A DNA stretch of 64,000 bases from Candidatus Thiodiazotropha endoloripes (GTDB lineage Bacteria > Pseudomonadota > Gammaproteobacteria > Chromatiales > Chromatiaceae). Each line of letters opens with the position of its first letter. Within the stretch, counting starts at the first letter, position 1. A program made the position numbers and the translations under genes. Positions 8,868 through 18,315 of this stretch are shown here, in pieces. Location: assembly GCA_001709035.1 (NCBI GenBank), contig LVKA01000021.1, forward strand, positions 124,001 to 188,000, read 5' to 3'. Below the pieces are notes generated by a model. That model did not search any database. It saw only the letters and a program-made list of their open reading frames with translations, and was not told the origin of the DNA.

Positions 8868-10001
8868 CTACTGTATTATCAATTCGGCGTGTAAAGCGCC
8901 GGCGCGCCGAATTGCCTGTAAAATAGTGATGACATCTCTGCTTGTTGCTTTGACTTGATTCAATGCTGCAACCAACTCTGCGACGCTTGTATCCGCGCTC
9001 AACGAAATTGAGATTGGTTCTTCTTCAGAAACATCGATACTTGTGTCAGGGACAACCTGGGTACTCACTCCGGAGCCTGTTCTACTGACGAAACCAGGTT
9101 GAGATACCAGATAATCCGTTGTAATAATGACGGTCAAATCACCGTGCGTAATACTGACCGGTGCTACTGTAACTGTCCCACCCGATACTACTGTTCCGGT
9201 ACGTTCGTTAACCACAATCTTTGCTTTACGATCCGGGGCAATTTTTAATCCTTCAACAGCAGTCAAAAAGGCAACAGGATTTGATTTGTGCTCGACTGGT
9301 AAATTCACTTCAATACGCCCGGCGTTAATCGCTCTAGCAGTACCTGAACCAAAATTAAGATTGATGCTGTTAACAATCCGGCTGACTGTTGTTAAATCTG
9401 GATCGTATAGTGAATAGTGGAGTTGACCGTCCTCATTAACCATCAAGGTATCTATACCCTTCTCTACTGTTGCTCCAGAAGGGATAATTCCCGCAGTTGG
9501 ATGATTTTTTTGAACGAGATTTCCGAAAAGATCATACTGAAACCCACCGACAGAAACAGGACCTTGAGCTAATGCGTATATTTTACCATCTGGCCCGGTA
9601 AGTGATGCTAATAGCAGTGTTCCACCAACAAGACTATTAGCATCTCCCATTGACGTGACATTCACATCGATTTTGTCACCGGATTGTGCGTAAGGTGGTA
9701 AGACTGCTGTCAAAGAGACTGCTGCCACATTTCGGCTACGTACATCTTTGGTATTGACGTTGATTCCAAATCTCAAGAGTGCATTACGCAGAGACTGAAC
9801 CGTGGTACCGCTACGCATTGAGTCACCACTACCAGCCAAGCCGGACACCAAACCATAACCGACAAGATTATTGTCTACTGCACTGCTAATACGGCAGAGA
9901 TCCTTGATACGTACGCCGGTTTCAGCGAAAGCAAGCGGTTGAAAGCATAGTAATAACGTGAGAATAATTCCTTTAACCGATTTCATACTCAAAAAATCCA
10001 A
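8868..10001 (-). CDS. flgI: Flagellar P-ring protein FlgI
   Basis: This 377-residue periplasmic protein forms the peptidoglycan (P) ring around the rod. A signal peptide is visible (basic start, ILTLLLCFQPLAFA, cleavage before ETGVRIKDL). The mature start VRIKDLCRI...NNLVGYGLVSGLAGSGD, the SRNVAAVSLTAVLPP block and the C-terminal VAELVAALNQVKATSRDVITILQAIRRAGALHAELII are family hallmarks. A start at 9986 (MKSVKG) is possible instead of 10001. It overlaps flgH by 13 bases. A P ring together with an L ring implies passage through an outer membrane. Confidence 0.96.
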   Translation of the reverse strand: MDFLSMKSVKGIILTLLLCFQPLAFAETGVRIKDLCRISSAVDNNLVGYGLVSGLAGSGDSMRSGTTVQSLRNALLRFGINVNTKDVRSRNVAAVSLTAVLPPYAQSGDKIDVNVTSMGDANSLVGGTLLLASLTGPDGKIYALAQGPVSVGGFQYDLFGNLVQKNHPTAGIIPSGATVEKGIDTLMVNEDGQLHYSLYDPDLTTVSRIVNSINLNFGSGTARAINAGRIEVNLPVEHKSNPVAFLTAVEGLKIAPDRKAKIVVNERTGTVVSGGTVTVAPVSITHGDLTVIITTDYLVSQPGFVSRTGSGVSTQVVPDTSIDVSEEEPISISLSADTSVAELVAALNQVKATSRDVITILQAIRRAGALHAELIIQ

Positions 10002-10552
10002 TTGAAAAACTTCGTGATATATCCAGGTTCCTGACTTCGCCCTAGCAATCCCTCCCCGATATATCGAATTTTTGCGTCAGCCAATCGGGTAGATAAGACT
10101 GTATTGTCTGCTGAGATGTCCTCTGGCCTGATTCGTCCTTCAACGCGTATATACTGATTCTCGTTGTTGAATTCTATGGACTGCTCTCCTTTTACCTGCA
10201 TTTCACCATTTTCAAGAATTGACTTTATCGTTACTGAAACGCTAGCAACTAAGCGTCCTGTCCTATTTATCGTCCCACCACCTTCAGAATCATTTCCTAC
10301 TCCTAATGTGGCGTCATGTACCGTGTCGTCATAGCCGGCATTAATTCCAATGTCTATTGAGTTATTCGTATCACTACCAGCAGTGGTAGTTGATGATGCA
10401 GTTTCATAGATCAATACTGTTATCAATTCACCAATCTTATGTGCCCGATGATCTTCTATTAGCGGCCGATAGGTAGTTTCATTATAGAGACTTTCACAAA
10501 ACACCAGTGACGCGAACAGAATCAACAACAGTAAAACGAAATAACGCATCAT
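9989..10552 (-). CDS. flgH: Flagellar L-ring protein FlgH
   Basis: This 187-residue outer-membrane (L) ring protein begins with a hydrophobic export signal ending in Cys19 (SLVFC), a poor but possible lipobox. Family features are HRAHKIGELITVLIYETASSTTTA, the GRLVASVSVTIKSILENGEMQVKGEQSI segment and the NENQYIRVEGRIRPEDISADNTVLSTRLADAKIRYIGEG stretch that is almost invariant in FlgH. It is somewhat shorter than the enteric protein (232). It overlaps flgA by 4 bases and flgI by 13. Confidence 0.95.
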   Translation of the reverse strand: MMRYFVLLLLILFASLVFCESLYNETTYRPLIEDHRAHKIGELITVLIYETASSTTTAGSDTNNSIDIGINAGYDDTVHDATLGVGNDSEGGGTINRTGRLVASVSVTIKSILENGEMQVKGEQSIEFNNENQYIRVEGRIRPEDISADNTVLSTRLADAKIRYIGEGLLGRSQEPGYITKFFNWIF

Positions 10553-11535
10553 TTGTAATCATCTCCCACGATAGCTAATCCGCTATCTAGCACTTTTGCT
10601 AAATAACTATCTTTTCCGTCAAGCCTTTCCACCCGAATAGAGTCCCCACGGTTTCCGTCCTGCAGCGCTCGTGCGACAGCATATAGAGTGACACGACCCA
10701 CACTCGACTGGACACGGACCGTTTGCCCTTTTACAACATCCGGTATTACCTCTATCACAGACTGTGTTAAAACAGCGCCTTTAGGAAGGTCACGTGCCAA
10801 TCGATAACCCAAGACAGAGGAGACTTCGGTTAAAGGAACTCCCGTAACCAGGGCAACATTCCTAGTTGAAGATTTAAGCATATGAGTTTCCAGGCTAGTA
10901 CTGGCTGGTTGAGCCGACACAAGTTCAAGAACCTCATCCATCGCTGTTACATCGAACCATACCGGTATCGACATGTAGTGTTTATTTTCAATCTCTACAT
11001 CTACCCATACACACATGCGTTTGTTGATACGATCTTTATTTCTTATATTGATGCTTAGGCTGATTTTTCCACTAGGCAGTTGTAAATCTTTATATTGACC
11101 GACAAGTTTCGTAGTGACATCGGAATATCGATTACCAAGCGACTGTTTAAGGTAATTTTCAGCTTTTAATGTATAACTCTCGTTATTGTATGAACGGTAA
11201 TTCGAACTAATAGTAACTTTGTTACTGCCTTTCCATACCAGACGGCTGGCAATATCCGCATCAACTCGTTGCAAACGCTTACTTATAGCCTCTCTATCAA
11301 TGGATGAACTAACCCCGGCATGAGGTACATTCCCCAAAACAATCCGTGCTATTTTTGATACAAGGGCTTGATTTTTTGATTCTAACTTCGCAATGTCACC
11401 TAATGTTATTGTGCGACTATCAAGATTTACACTATTCGGTAACTCAATCGTGAGTAGATTATCATTGGCATATCCACTATTAGACATACCAATAAAAGTC
11501 AATCCGATTAGCATATGCAAGATCAGGCTTTTCAC
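10549..11535 (-). CDS. flgA: Flagellar P-ring assembly chaperone FlgA
   Basis: This 328-residue protein has a signal peptide (residues 1-23, ending SGYA) and a C-terminal SAF-type domain (VALVTGVPLTEVSSVLGYRLARDLPKGAVLTQSVIE followed by VVKGQTVRVQSSVGRVTLYAVARALQDGNRGDSI), the region with which FlgA assists assembly of FlgI into the P ring in the periplasm. The N-terminal ITLGDIAKL also fits. It is longer than the enteric protein (about 220) and similar to longer FlgA forms. It overlaps flgH by 4 bases and lies three bases from flgG. Confidence 0.9.
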   Translation of the reverse strand: MKSLILHMLIGLTFIGMSNSGYANDNLLTIELPNSVNLDSRTITLGDIAKLESKNQALVSKIARIVLGNVPHAGVSSSIDREAISKRLQRVDADIASRLVWKGSNKVTISSNYRSYNNESYTLKAENYLKQSLGNRYSDVTTKLVGQYKDLQLPSGKISLSINIRNKDRINKRMCVWVDVEIENKHYMSIPVWFDVTAMDEVLELVSAQPASTSLETHMLKSSTRNVALVTGVPLTEVSSVLGYRLARDLPKGAVLTQSVIEVIPDVVKGQTVRVQSSVGRVTLYAVARALQDGNRGDSIRVERLDGKDSYLAKVLDSGLAIVGDDYK

Positions 11536-11538
11536 AAT

Positions 11539-12321
11539 TTAGCGCCTTAAATTGTTAACGATACCCAGTAACTCATCAGAAGCCTGCACAACTTTTGAAT
11601 TTATTTCATAGGCTCTTTGGGCTAGTACAAGTTGTGTCATCTCTTCTACAAGGTCCACATTGGAAGTTTCGAGAAAACCTTGCTGAATTAATCCAAAACC
11701 GTCTTCCCCGGGGATACCATAATATCCATCACCGGAGTTGTCCGAAGGTTGATACAGATTGTCCCCTACTGGCGTAAGGCCGCTGGCATTAACAAAACGA
11801 ATAAGGTCTAGAGCACCAATTTCGAGCAAATCATCCGAATTAGATACCTGTGCGTAAACTTTTCCATCTGATAGAAACAGTAAATCTTCGGCGTCATTTG
11901 GGACCTGGACCATACCACTTAGACGGTAGCCGTCGGAAGTAGACAAATACCCGTCCTGGTCGATACGCATGGCACCATTACGCGTATAAGCGTAACTATT
12001 ATCCGGTAGTAATACCTCAAAGAAACCTTCACCCTGAATTGCCATATCGAGTGTGCGTTCCGTTTTTTTCACCTCACCTGTTGTGAAAATCTTGCCGGTA
12101 GAGGATATTCCAACCCCTACTCCTAATGGCTTACTCGAGTTTTGACCGGGTAGGCTATTATGCGCCGAACGAACCATCTCTTTGTACATCAAATCTTCAA
12201 AATCAACCCGGCTTTTTTTAAAGCCCATTGTGTTGACATTTGCCAAATTGTTTGCAATTACATCGATTTGGGTTTGTTGTGCGTGCATACCGCTCGCACC
12301 TATACTTAATGACTCAATCAT
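11539..12321 (-). CDS. flgG: Flagellar distal rod protein FlgG
   Basis: This 260-residue distal rod subunit has the start SLSIGASGMHAQQTQIDVIANNLANVNTMGFKKSRVDFEDLMY, which is characteristic of FlgG (NNLANVNT-GFK followed by the R-DFEDL motif). Its end, GFLETSNVDLVEEMTQLVLAQRAYEINSKVVQASDELLGIVNNL, is the usual FlgG/FlgF closing helix. The internal AIQGEGFFEVLLPD is the shared rod-hook insert. Length is exactly as expected. Confidence 0.96.
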   Translation of the reverse strand: MIESLSIGASGMHAQQTQIDVIANNLANVNTMGFKKSRVDFEDLMYKEMVRSAHNSLPGQNSSKPLGVGVGISSTGKIFTTGEVKKTERTLDMAIQGEGFFEVLLPDNSYAYTRNGAMRIDQDGYLSTSDGYRLSGMVQVPNDAEDLLFLSDGKVYAQVSNSDDLLEIGALDLIRFVNASGLTPVGDNLYQPSDNSGDGYYGIPGEDGFGLIQQGFLETSNVDLVEEMTQLVLAQRAYEINSKVVQASDELLGIVNNLRR

Positions 12322-12348
12322 AATTACTCCCTAACCAGCTCCTTTCTA

Positions 12349-13074
12349 TCAAATATCGGCAATGGTCTCGATGGCAAGATCCAACATGTCGTTGTATCCC
12401 TGGATTACTTTCTGGCTACCTTCCAGTTGTCGCATTGTAGAAATTAAATGCACCATTTCATGCATTCCATTGACATTGGAAGTTTCTAGAAAACCCTGAC
12501 GCAATCCAGTTTTACCCTCAGTTACTAATTGTGATGAAGAGGAACCGGCACGAAAAAGCCCAGATCCTATCTTTTGAAGTGACGCTGCATTTGCGAAATC
12601 AGTAATTTTAATCTGCCCCGCTAACTCGTCTCCTTGCCAAATCATTCCCTCGTTGTCTATACGCGGTTGTTCAGAGGTTAGCCTAATTGGTCCTGCTTCA
12701 CCCATGAGCTTATATCCGGATGCAGTCACAATATGACCACTGGCATCGAGGCTAAATGAACCCTGCCTTGTATACAGAGTCCCGAGGGGGGATTCCAAAG
12801 TAAAAAAACCATCGCCTTCGATCGTTAAATCAAGAGGATTTCCGGTATGTCTGGGGATCCCTAAACTAAAGTCAGTATAAGTTGTGGTATTTTCGCTGCT
12901 ATTGGTACTTGATTGACCACTTGCCTGCGATAGAACTGAGCTGAAGGGTTGTATAACCGATATCTCACGTTTAAAGCCTGCTGTATCAGCATTAGCTAGA
13001 TTGTGACTGATGATATCGAGAATGTTCATCCCGCTTATCATACTGGCTTCCATTATTGCTATTGCATTACTCAT
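12349..13074 (-). CDS. flgF: Flagellar proximal rod protein FlgF
   Basis: This 241-residue rod protein is a sister of FlgG and lies 27 bases upstream of it. It begins with SMISGMNILDIISHNLANADTAGFKREI, has LTIEGDGFFTLESPLGTLYTRQGSFSLDASGHIVTASGYKLMG in the middle, and ends with GFLETSNVNGMHEMVHLISTMRQLEGSQKVIQGYNDMLDLAIETI. The last part matches FlgF better than FlgG. A gap of about 69 bases separates it from flhA upstream. Confidence 0.92.
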   Translation of the reverse strand: MSNAIAIMEASMISGMNILDIISHNLANADTAGFKREISVIQPFSSVLSQASGQSSTNSSENTTTYTDFSLGIPRHTGNPLDLTIEGDGFFTLESPLGTLYTRQGSFSLDASGHIVTASGYKLMGEAGPIRLTSEQPRIDNEGMIWQGDELAGQIKITDFANAASLQKIGSGLFRAGSSSSQLVTEGKTGLRQGFLETSNVNGMHEMVHLISTMRQLEGSQKVIQGYNDMLDLAIETIADI

Positions 13075-13143
13075 ACAATCATCCCGATATCTATTTCTAC
13101 GTATAATTTACTAATCAGTTTTCGTTATTGAGTTATTACGGTT

Positions 13144-15180
13144 TTATAAGCTAACCATTCCAAAAGATTTGACATTGATAGCATGGGGTATCTCTGACAT
13201 CGAAAGTACAGATAAGTGAGGCATAACGCGCTCTGTATAGTGCCTTAAATGCCTGCGTAATTCCGGTGCACAGAGTAAAACCGGCATCAAATTTGACTGC
13301 ATCATATTTTCAACACTGCTGGCTATTTTTGTCAGAATCTGTTGAGACAAATTTGGTTCAATTGTTAGTCTTGACTGCTCATTCTCACTTCTAACCCCTG
13401 CAGATAGTGTGCGTTCGATAGACGGATCCAACAGCAGAACATGTAGATCACCATCTTTGCTCGCGAGAGACTGACAAATCAGCGGCCCCAGTTTTTGCCG
13501 CACAAGCTCCGTCAGATGCTCAAAGTCTTTACTATGCTTGCCATAATCCACAAGAGCCTCAAGAATCAGCGACATATTCCTTATAGAGACCTTTTCACTC
13601 AGAAGATTTTGTAGTATTTTCTGAATATCAGTATACGTCATTACTCCTGGAATTAACTCTTCGACTAACCCTGGATCGGACTCTTTAACTCGCTCAATGA
13701 GTTGCTCAGTTTCTGTGCGGGTTAATAGGTTTGAAGATTGTTGACGTACGATTTCACTCAAGTGAGTCATCAAAACCATTGCCGGCTCAACAAGCGTATA
13801 GCCTGCTTCACGGGCCTTGGACACTTCATCATTTCCTATCCATACAGCAGGAAGTCCGTATGACGGATCCTTAGTCTGGATGCCCTCTAATGCTGTATTC
13901 AAATTGCCGGGGTTAATTGCCAACATACAATCGGAATGGATATCACCACTCCCTACTTTTGCACCATACAGATGAATTTCATAAGTTTGCGGTGCTACCT
14001 GCTTGTAATCCTTAACTCGGACTTTAGGCACAACAAAGCCTTGTTCCATGGCATATTGCTTACGAAATGCTCCAATTCGTTCCATAAAAAGGCTATCATC
14101 ACCACCGAATAGAGGCACCAAACTTTGTCCAACCTGAATTTCAATTGGGTCTACGGCGAGCATCCCGTAAAGGTCTTGTTCTGGAGATTCCGGGGAGAGT
14201 TCATCCTGTTCTACTGGTTGAGCTCTTTTCGCACGCAATGAATAGTAGGCCAGTACGCCAATTACTACTAAGACCAGAAATACTGGTAATGCTGGGATGC
14301 CTGGTAGGAGTATTAAGGTAGTTAGCGCCAATCCAATGAGAATCAGTATCTTCGGATACTTGGTTACCTGACTGGAGACGGCTTGACTTAAGGCCTCATC
14401 GGAAGCGGCACGAGTGACTATAATACCTGTCCCGGTGGCAATAACCAGTGCTGGTATTTGAGTGACAATTCCGTCACCTATGGTCAACAGTGTGAATCTG
14501 TGGAGTGCTTCAGACCACTCCATACCCATTTGGGCAATACCGATAATCAATCCACCAATAATATCGATAAGAATGATAATGATACCTGCAATGGCATCGC
14601 CTTTTACGAATTTACTCGCACCATCCATGGCACCGTAAAAATTGGCCTCTTTCTCAATATTATTGCGTCTTTCCTGGGCCTGTTGTTCATTGATCAACCC
14701 CATATTCAGATCAGCATCGATACTCATCTGCTTACCGGGCATACCATCAAGGGTGAATCTCGCAGCAACTTCGGCGACACGTTGTGCACCGTTGGTTACA
14801 ACGACATATTGAACGACAACGAGTACTAAAAAGACGATCATACCCATTACATAATTGCCGCCGATTACGTAATTACCAACCGCATCGATCACCTCACCCG
14901 CATAGGCGTCGCCTAGAACCAGGCGTGTTGCAGCAATATTTAGGGATAATCTAAAAAGTGTCGCGATAAGTAGAATGGATGGAAAGGTGGAAAACTGTAA
15001 GGGTTTGTCGACATAGAATGTAAGCAATAGGATGAGCATCGCAAAGCTGAGATTTGCGATCAACAGGAAATCAAGCATCTGCGATGGAATAGGCGTAAAT
15101 AGAACGATCAAAATTCCGATCATTCCAAATACTAGAACCAGATCACTCTGCTCGCGAAGATGTCGTTTTATTAGGTCCAT
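13144..15180 (-). CDS. flhA: Flagellar export gate protein FlhA
   Basis: This 678-residue inner-membrane protein forms the nonameric export gate. The N-terminal half (about residues 20-310) contains eight hydrophobic segments and the conserved FHIPEP-type cytoplasmic loop with ARFTLDGMPGKQMSIDADLNMGLI and FYGAMDGASKFVKGDAIAGIIIILIDIIGG, both nearly invariant. The C-terminal cytoplasmic domain carries VEPAMVLMTHLSEIVRQ and IRNMSLILEALVDY. Length is normal for FlhA/SctV. It lies two bases after flhB. Confidence 0.97.
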   Translation of the reverse strand: MDLIKRHLREQSDLVLVFGMIGILIVLFTPIPSQMLDFLLIANLSFAMLILLLTFYVDKPLQFSTFPSILLIATLFRLSLNIAATRLVLGDAYAGEVIDAVGNYVIGGNYVMGMIVFLVLVVVQYVVVTNGAQRVAEVAARFTLDGMPGKQMSIDADLNMGLINEQQAQERRNNIEKEANFYGAMDGASKFVKGDAIAGIIIILIDIIGGLIIGIAQMGMEWSEALHRFTLLTIGDGIVTQIPALVIATGTGIIVTRAASDEALSQAVSSQVTKYPKILILIGLALTTLILLPGIPALPVFLVLVVIGVLAYYSLRAKRAQPVEQDELSPESPEQDLYGMLAVDPIEIQVGQSLVPLFGGDDSLFMERIGAFRKQYAMEQGFVVPKVRVKDYKQVAPQTYEIHLYGAKVGSGDIHSDCMLAINPGNLNTALEGIQTKDPSYGLPAVWIGNDEVSKAREAGYTLVEPAMVLMTHLSEIVRQQSSNLLTRTETEQLIERVKESDPGLVEELIPGVMTYTDIQKILQNLLSEKVSIRNMSLILEALVDYGKHSKDFEHLTELVRQKLGPLICQSLASKDGDLHVLLLDPSIERTLSAGVRSENEQSRLTIEPNLSQQILTKIASSVENMMQSNLMPVLLCAPELRRHLRHYTERVMPHLSVLSMSEIPHAINVKSFGMVSL

Positions 15181-15182
15181 AA

Positions 15183-16274
15183 TTAACCGGCAACAACTCC
15201 ATTTACTTTTGCATCTCTTTTAGCAAAAATTCGAACTAGTATTTTCGCAACGGTCGGATAGAGATCCTCACCGATCGGTTGATCTATTCCTACGGATTTG
15301 AAGAGTTTTCTTGCCAATGATCTATTTTCAACAATTGGAATATTGTGACGTCTGGCGACTGTACGCATATTGATCGCAAGATCCCCTGCTCCCTTGGCGA
15401 TGACTTGTGGCGCGGACATCGACTCCCGCTTATACATCAACGCAATAGAGAGATGCGTCGGGTTCGTTATCAAGACGTCGGCATCGGGTACTTTTCGTAA
15501 TGATCCGGCCCTTTTAGCGGCTTCCCGCTGCAACTCCCGCATTTTTGCCCTAATCTGAGGATCGCCTTCTCTACGTTTAACTTCATCTTTGATCTCTCGT
15601 CTGCTCATACGCATGCGCTTGGCAAAATCCCAACGCGTATAGAGTAGATCTAAAAGCGCAATGAACAGTAAGACGGCGACCAGGTAAATCGCTATTAGCG
15701 TACCATTGCGAGCCAGAAAAACAGGATAGCTGTCCGGATGACGATCGAGCAGACTGACGAGTGAGGGCACTAGAGAGGTGATTGCTAAGTATAGGCATCC
15801 GGCAAACAGAACAAGCTTTATCAGCGTTTTCACTGACTCATAAAGTAATCTGACAGAAAAAAGACGCTTAAAACCATTTACCGGATTGATGCGGCTGGTA
15901 TCGGGTTTCAGTGGATGAAAGGAGAAGACAGGGCCTGTTTGAAACATATTCATTAACACGGCGCCAATGAATAGTATGGCGATTAAAGGCCAAAAAATCG
16001 AGGCTACCCATTGGAAAGTATATTCAAATAGTATTAACGCTTGTGCAGGGCCCAGGGAGATACTACCTGCGTTTGATAGTAACTCGCGACTGAGTGCCAA
16101 CTGCTGACTGACCATATCGTCACCGATCAGATAAAACACTGCGATACCTACTGAGAGTATGAACAGTGAATTTATCTCAAGACTTTTGCTTACCTGGCCT
16201 CTTCGTTTCGCCTCACGAAGCTTCGTCGGTGTTGCCGGCTCAGTACGATCCTGTTCTGTCTGTTGCTCTGCCAC
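15183..16274 (-). CDS. flhB: Flagellar export switch protein FlhB
   Basis: This 363-residue membrane protein controls the switch from rod/hook to later substrates. It starts with the typical polar segment TEQDRTEPATPTKLREAKRRGQVSKS, has four membrane segments up to about residue 215, then the linker helix RMSRREIKDEVKRREGDPQIRAKMRE and the autocleavage motif NPTH near residue 270 (ITNPTHLSIAL). The tail PIVENRSLARKLFKSVGIDQPIGEDLY is also conserved. An intact NPTH implies self-cleavage between Asn and Pro, hence a working specificity switch. It lies between fliR and flhA. Confidence 0.97.
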   Translation of the reverse strand: MAEQQTEQDRTEPATPTKLREAKRRGQVSKSLEINSLFILSVGIAVFYLIGDDMVSQQLALSRELLSNAGSISLGPAQALILFEYTFQWVASIFWPLIAILFIGAVLMNMFQTGPVFSFHPLKPDTSRINPVNGFKRLFSVRLLYESVKTLIKLVLFAGCLYLAITSLVPSLVSLLDRHPDSYPVFLARNGTLIAIYLVAVLLFIALLDLLYTRWDFAKRMRMSRREIKDEVKRREGDPQIRAKMRELQREAAKRAGSLRKVPDADVLITNPTHLSIALMYKRESMSAPQVIAKGAGDLAINMRTVARRHNIPIVENRSLARKLFKSVGIDQPIGEDLYPTVAKILVRIFAKRDAKVNGVVAG

Positions 16275-16278
16275 AGAT

Positions 16279-17043
16279 CTATCCTATTACCCGCTGCCAG
16301 TATGTGAATATTGACGAGTAGATTTTTTCTAATAGTGGCCCCATATAGTTCAGCGATAAGGCCAAAATCACTAATCCCAAGAAGATTTTGAGGGGGAATC
16401 CTACAATGAACATATTCACTTGAGGCATAGTCCGTGCCGCGACAGCCATACCCACATCGAGCATTAACAAGACAGCAACAGCTGGCGCCACTACAGCCAA
16501 TCCGTAGACGAACATAACGCCGAATTGAGCTAATATCACCTCAATATCCAGATTAATCAGCGAACTGCCGGGTGGGATTTTCTCGAGCGAATAGGCAACA
16601 CCTCTGATCAACATGTGATGACCGTCTATCAGAAAGAAGGTCATAACAGCCATCAGATTTAAAACGGTACCGATTAAAGGTGCTTGTGTTTGTGTTGCGG
16701 GATCGATCAGATTCGCAACTCCAAAGCCCATCTGAAAATCCAATATCCTACCCCCAAACAGAAAGGCTCCGAAAGCCGTAAACAGACCGAATGCCAGGGT
16801 CAGTCCGAACATAAGTTCGTTGGCCATTGCGAGAAATAGATCGCTTAGCTGCTTTGGTTGTTCTATGGGGTGAACATTTAGCCCAACAGTCATCAGTAGA
16901 GAAAGTGACAAGATCAATAGTACACGCACATGCGCTGGTAGACGTGCGATTGCGAAAATCGGTGTAAGAAGAAAAAGTGGCGCTAGACGCGTTGCTACCA
17001 ACAATACAGCAGTCACTACACTCATGTCCGTTTCGAAGAGCAT
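16279..17043 (-). CDS. fliR: Flagellar export apparatus protein FliR
   Basis: This very hydrophobic protein (254 residues from the ATG at 17043) has multiple membrane segments and FliR features: TRLAPLFLLTPIFAIARLPAHVRVLLILSLSLL, an FGAFLFGGRILDFQMGFGVANLIDPATQTQAPLIG block, and APAVAVLLMLDVGMAVAARTMPQVNMFIVGFPLKIFLGL. The frame stays open upstream to 17163, but that extension overlaps fliQ out of frame; the ATG at 17043, four bases after the fliQ stop, is preferred, with 17025 an alternative. FliR joins FliP and FliQ in the export-gate core. The matching fliP is not in the window. Confidence 0.94.
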   Translation of the reverse strand: MLFETDMSVVTAVLLVATRLAPLFLLTPIFAIARLPAHVRVLLILSLSLLMTVGLNVHPIEQPKQLSDLFLAMANELMFGLTLAFGLFTAFGAFLFGGRILDFQMGFGVANLIDPATQTQAPLIGTVLNLMAVMTFFLIDGHHMLIRGVAYSLEKIPPGSSLINLDIEVILAQFGVMFVYGLAVVAPAVAVLLMLDVGMAVAARTMPQVNMFIVGFPLKIFLGLVILALSLNYMGPLLEKIYSSIFTYWQRVIG

Positions 17044-17047
17044 CTTC

Positions 17048-17335
17048 TTAGAAATAGCTGGGTATGTTGGCGATTGAGCTGGATGCAAAGCGCAGAAGGA
17101 TCTGCAGCATCCAGGGCCCAAAAACGATGAGAGAGACTGCAACAACCAATATCTTTGGTACAAAGGTCAGCGACATTTCCTGAATTTGTGTCACGACCTG
17201 AAAGATACTGATTAAGAGTCCGACCAACATACTGAGCCCGAGAACAGGAGTGGCGATTAAAATAGCCGCCCACAGCATTTCGTTGGTCAACGCAAGTGCC
17301 AAATCACTAGTCAACTTAGTCGGTCCCTCCGACAT
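17048..17335 (-). CDS. fliQ: Flagellar export apparatus protein FliQ
   Basis: This 95-residue protein has two membrane segments (AAILIATPVLGLSMLVGLLISIFQ and ILVVAVSLIVFGPWMLQILLRFA) separated by the conserved VTQIQEMSLTFVPK turn, the FliQ/SctS signature. It is the first recognisable gene of the flagellar block on the transcribed strand; upstream is an AT-rich gene-free stretch that should hold the promoter. fliP normally precedes fliQ and is absent here. Confidence 0.93.
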   Translation of the reverse strand: MSEGPTKLTSDLALALTNEMLWAAILIATPVLGLSMLVGLLISIFQVVTQIQEMSLTFVPKILVVAVSLIVFGPWMLQILLRFASSSIANIPSYF

Positions 17336-18315
17336 GCTCCTTCGCTATACCTAAGGCAACTAAGGAACAAAACAATACGTGTTAAATGTGTTGAATTCGG
17401 CGCTTGATTGAGACGAGCCACCAAATCCCTATGTTGTGCCCAAATCCTATTTTTCCATCTGGGCTAAACAATTCCTGTTATCCAAGGATAAAACTTTTAT
17501 GAATAAGCCCAGAAATTGTGCGGTGTTTTTTTATCACATTGATATCGCACAAACAAGCACTCTCAGGCTTAAATTTACAAATTAAGCAAAGCTTAAGAAT
17601 AAAGCAGAATTGAATAGTGTTTTTTTATGCTTAAAAAATCTGAAGTTAAAAACCATTAGGAATTAATGGAATATTGAGTTGTGGGCTAATGGTTTTTTCT
17701 AGAGGCATTTTTTATAAAAATGTCTTCGTCTCATGTAAGAAAAATACTACAAATTTTCAAGCCAATTCCTATTGCAAAACTAATCTAAATTCTATCTAGA
17801 GGTACTACCCCAGGCTACGCGAAGGGGTGTAACTTTATATGATTGCTCACAGCAAACAGTACTTCTATAGATATAGTTAGCATTTTGCTCATCAATAAAG
17901 AATATAATGCCTATCTCCGATATGGCGATATCCAAAAGGATTGTCATTTGAATGGAAAGTCCTGCTAACTGTCTGGCCAAAACTGTAAAAAACCAAACTG
18001 ATAGACTCACCTAAAGAGTGCATTTCTGTTAAGAACATTATTACCTGGACTGAACTGATAGAACTGAATGGGCCACCAGATTAGGTAGTTATTTGCAACG
18101 GATCGTTATCTAATCCTTGCAGGGTTGGTTTTTCAAACGAACTTAATGCCTTATCTATGTAACAATCACCGTTACGCTGTCAACTTCCATGTTTTTCAGA
18201 AGAAATGGTTTCTAACTGTGTGATGGCAATTCAACTAATTGAGAGGTGTTTAATTTCGGTCTCTAACTGGTTAATGTCCCTGTTTGTGTTTTTGAATTGT
18301 TTCAGGGATTAGCCT
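17336..18315. other. Gene-free AT-rich region upstream of the flagellar block
   Basis: About 980 bases lie between fliQ and the transposase gene. The only open frame of any size (17792-18010, minus, 72 codons) has no family likeness, no convincing ribosome site and unusual composition, so it is not called. The region should contain the promoter of the flagellar run (minus strand). A sigma-54 (GG-N10-GC) or sigma-28 match good enough to claim was not found by eye. A long perfect inverted repeat is described separately, and a second AT-rich hairpin (17704-17724) lies just after it. Confidence 0.5.
17648..17697. terminator. Perfect 12-bp inverted repeat, possible bidirectional terminator
   Basis: AAAAACCATTAG at 17648-17659 is the exact reverse complement of CTAATGGTTTTT at 17686-17697, giving an A-tract/stem/T-tract layout readable as a terminator on either strand. 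The 26-base loop is long for an intrinsic terminator, so a protein-binding palindrome is also possible. A second 9-bp stem with a 3-base loop follows at 17704-17724 (with one G-T pair). Confidence 0.35.

Noticed and set aside
16279-17163. Longer FliR reading frame starting at 17163
   Set aside because: The first 40 residues are the fliQ 3' end read in another frame; FliR similarity begins after the ATG at 17043.
17792-18010. 72-codon frame between fliQ and the transposase
   Set aside because: No ribosome site, no recognisable domain and atypical composition in an otherwise gene-free AT-rich region.
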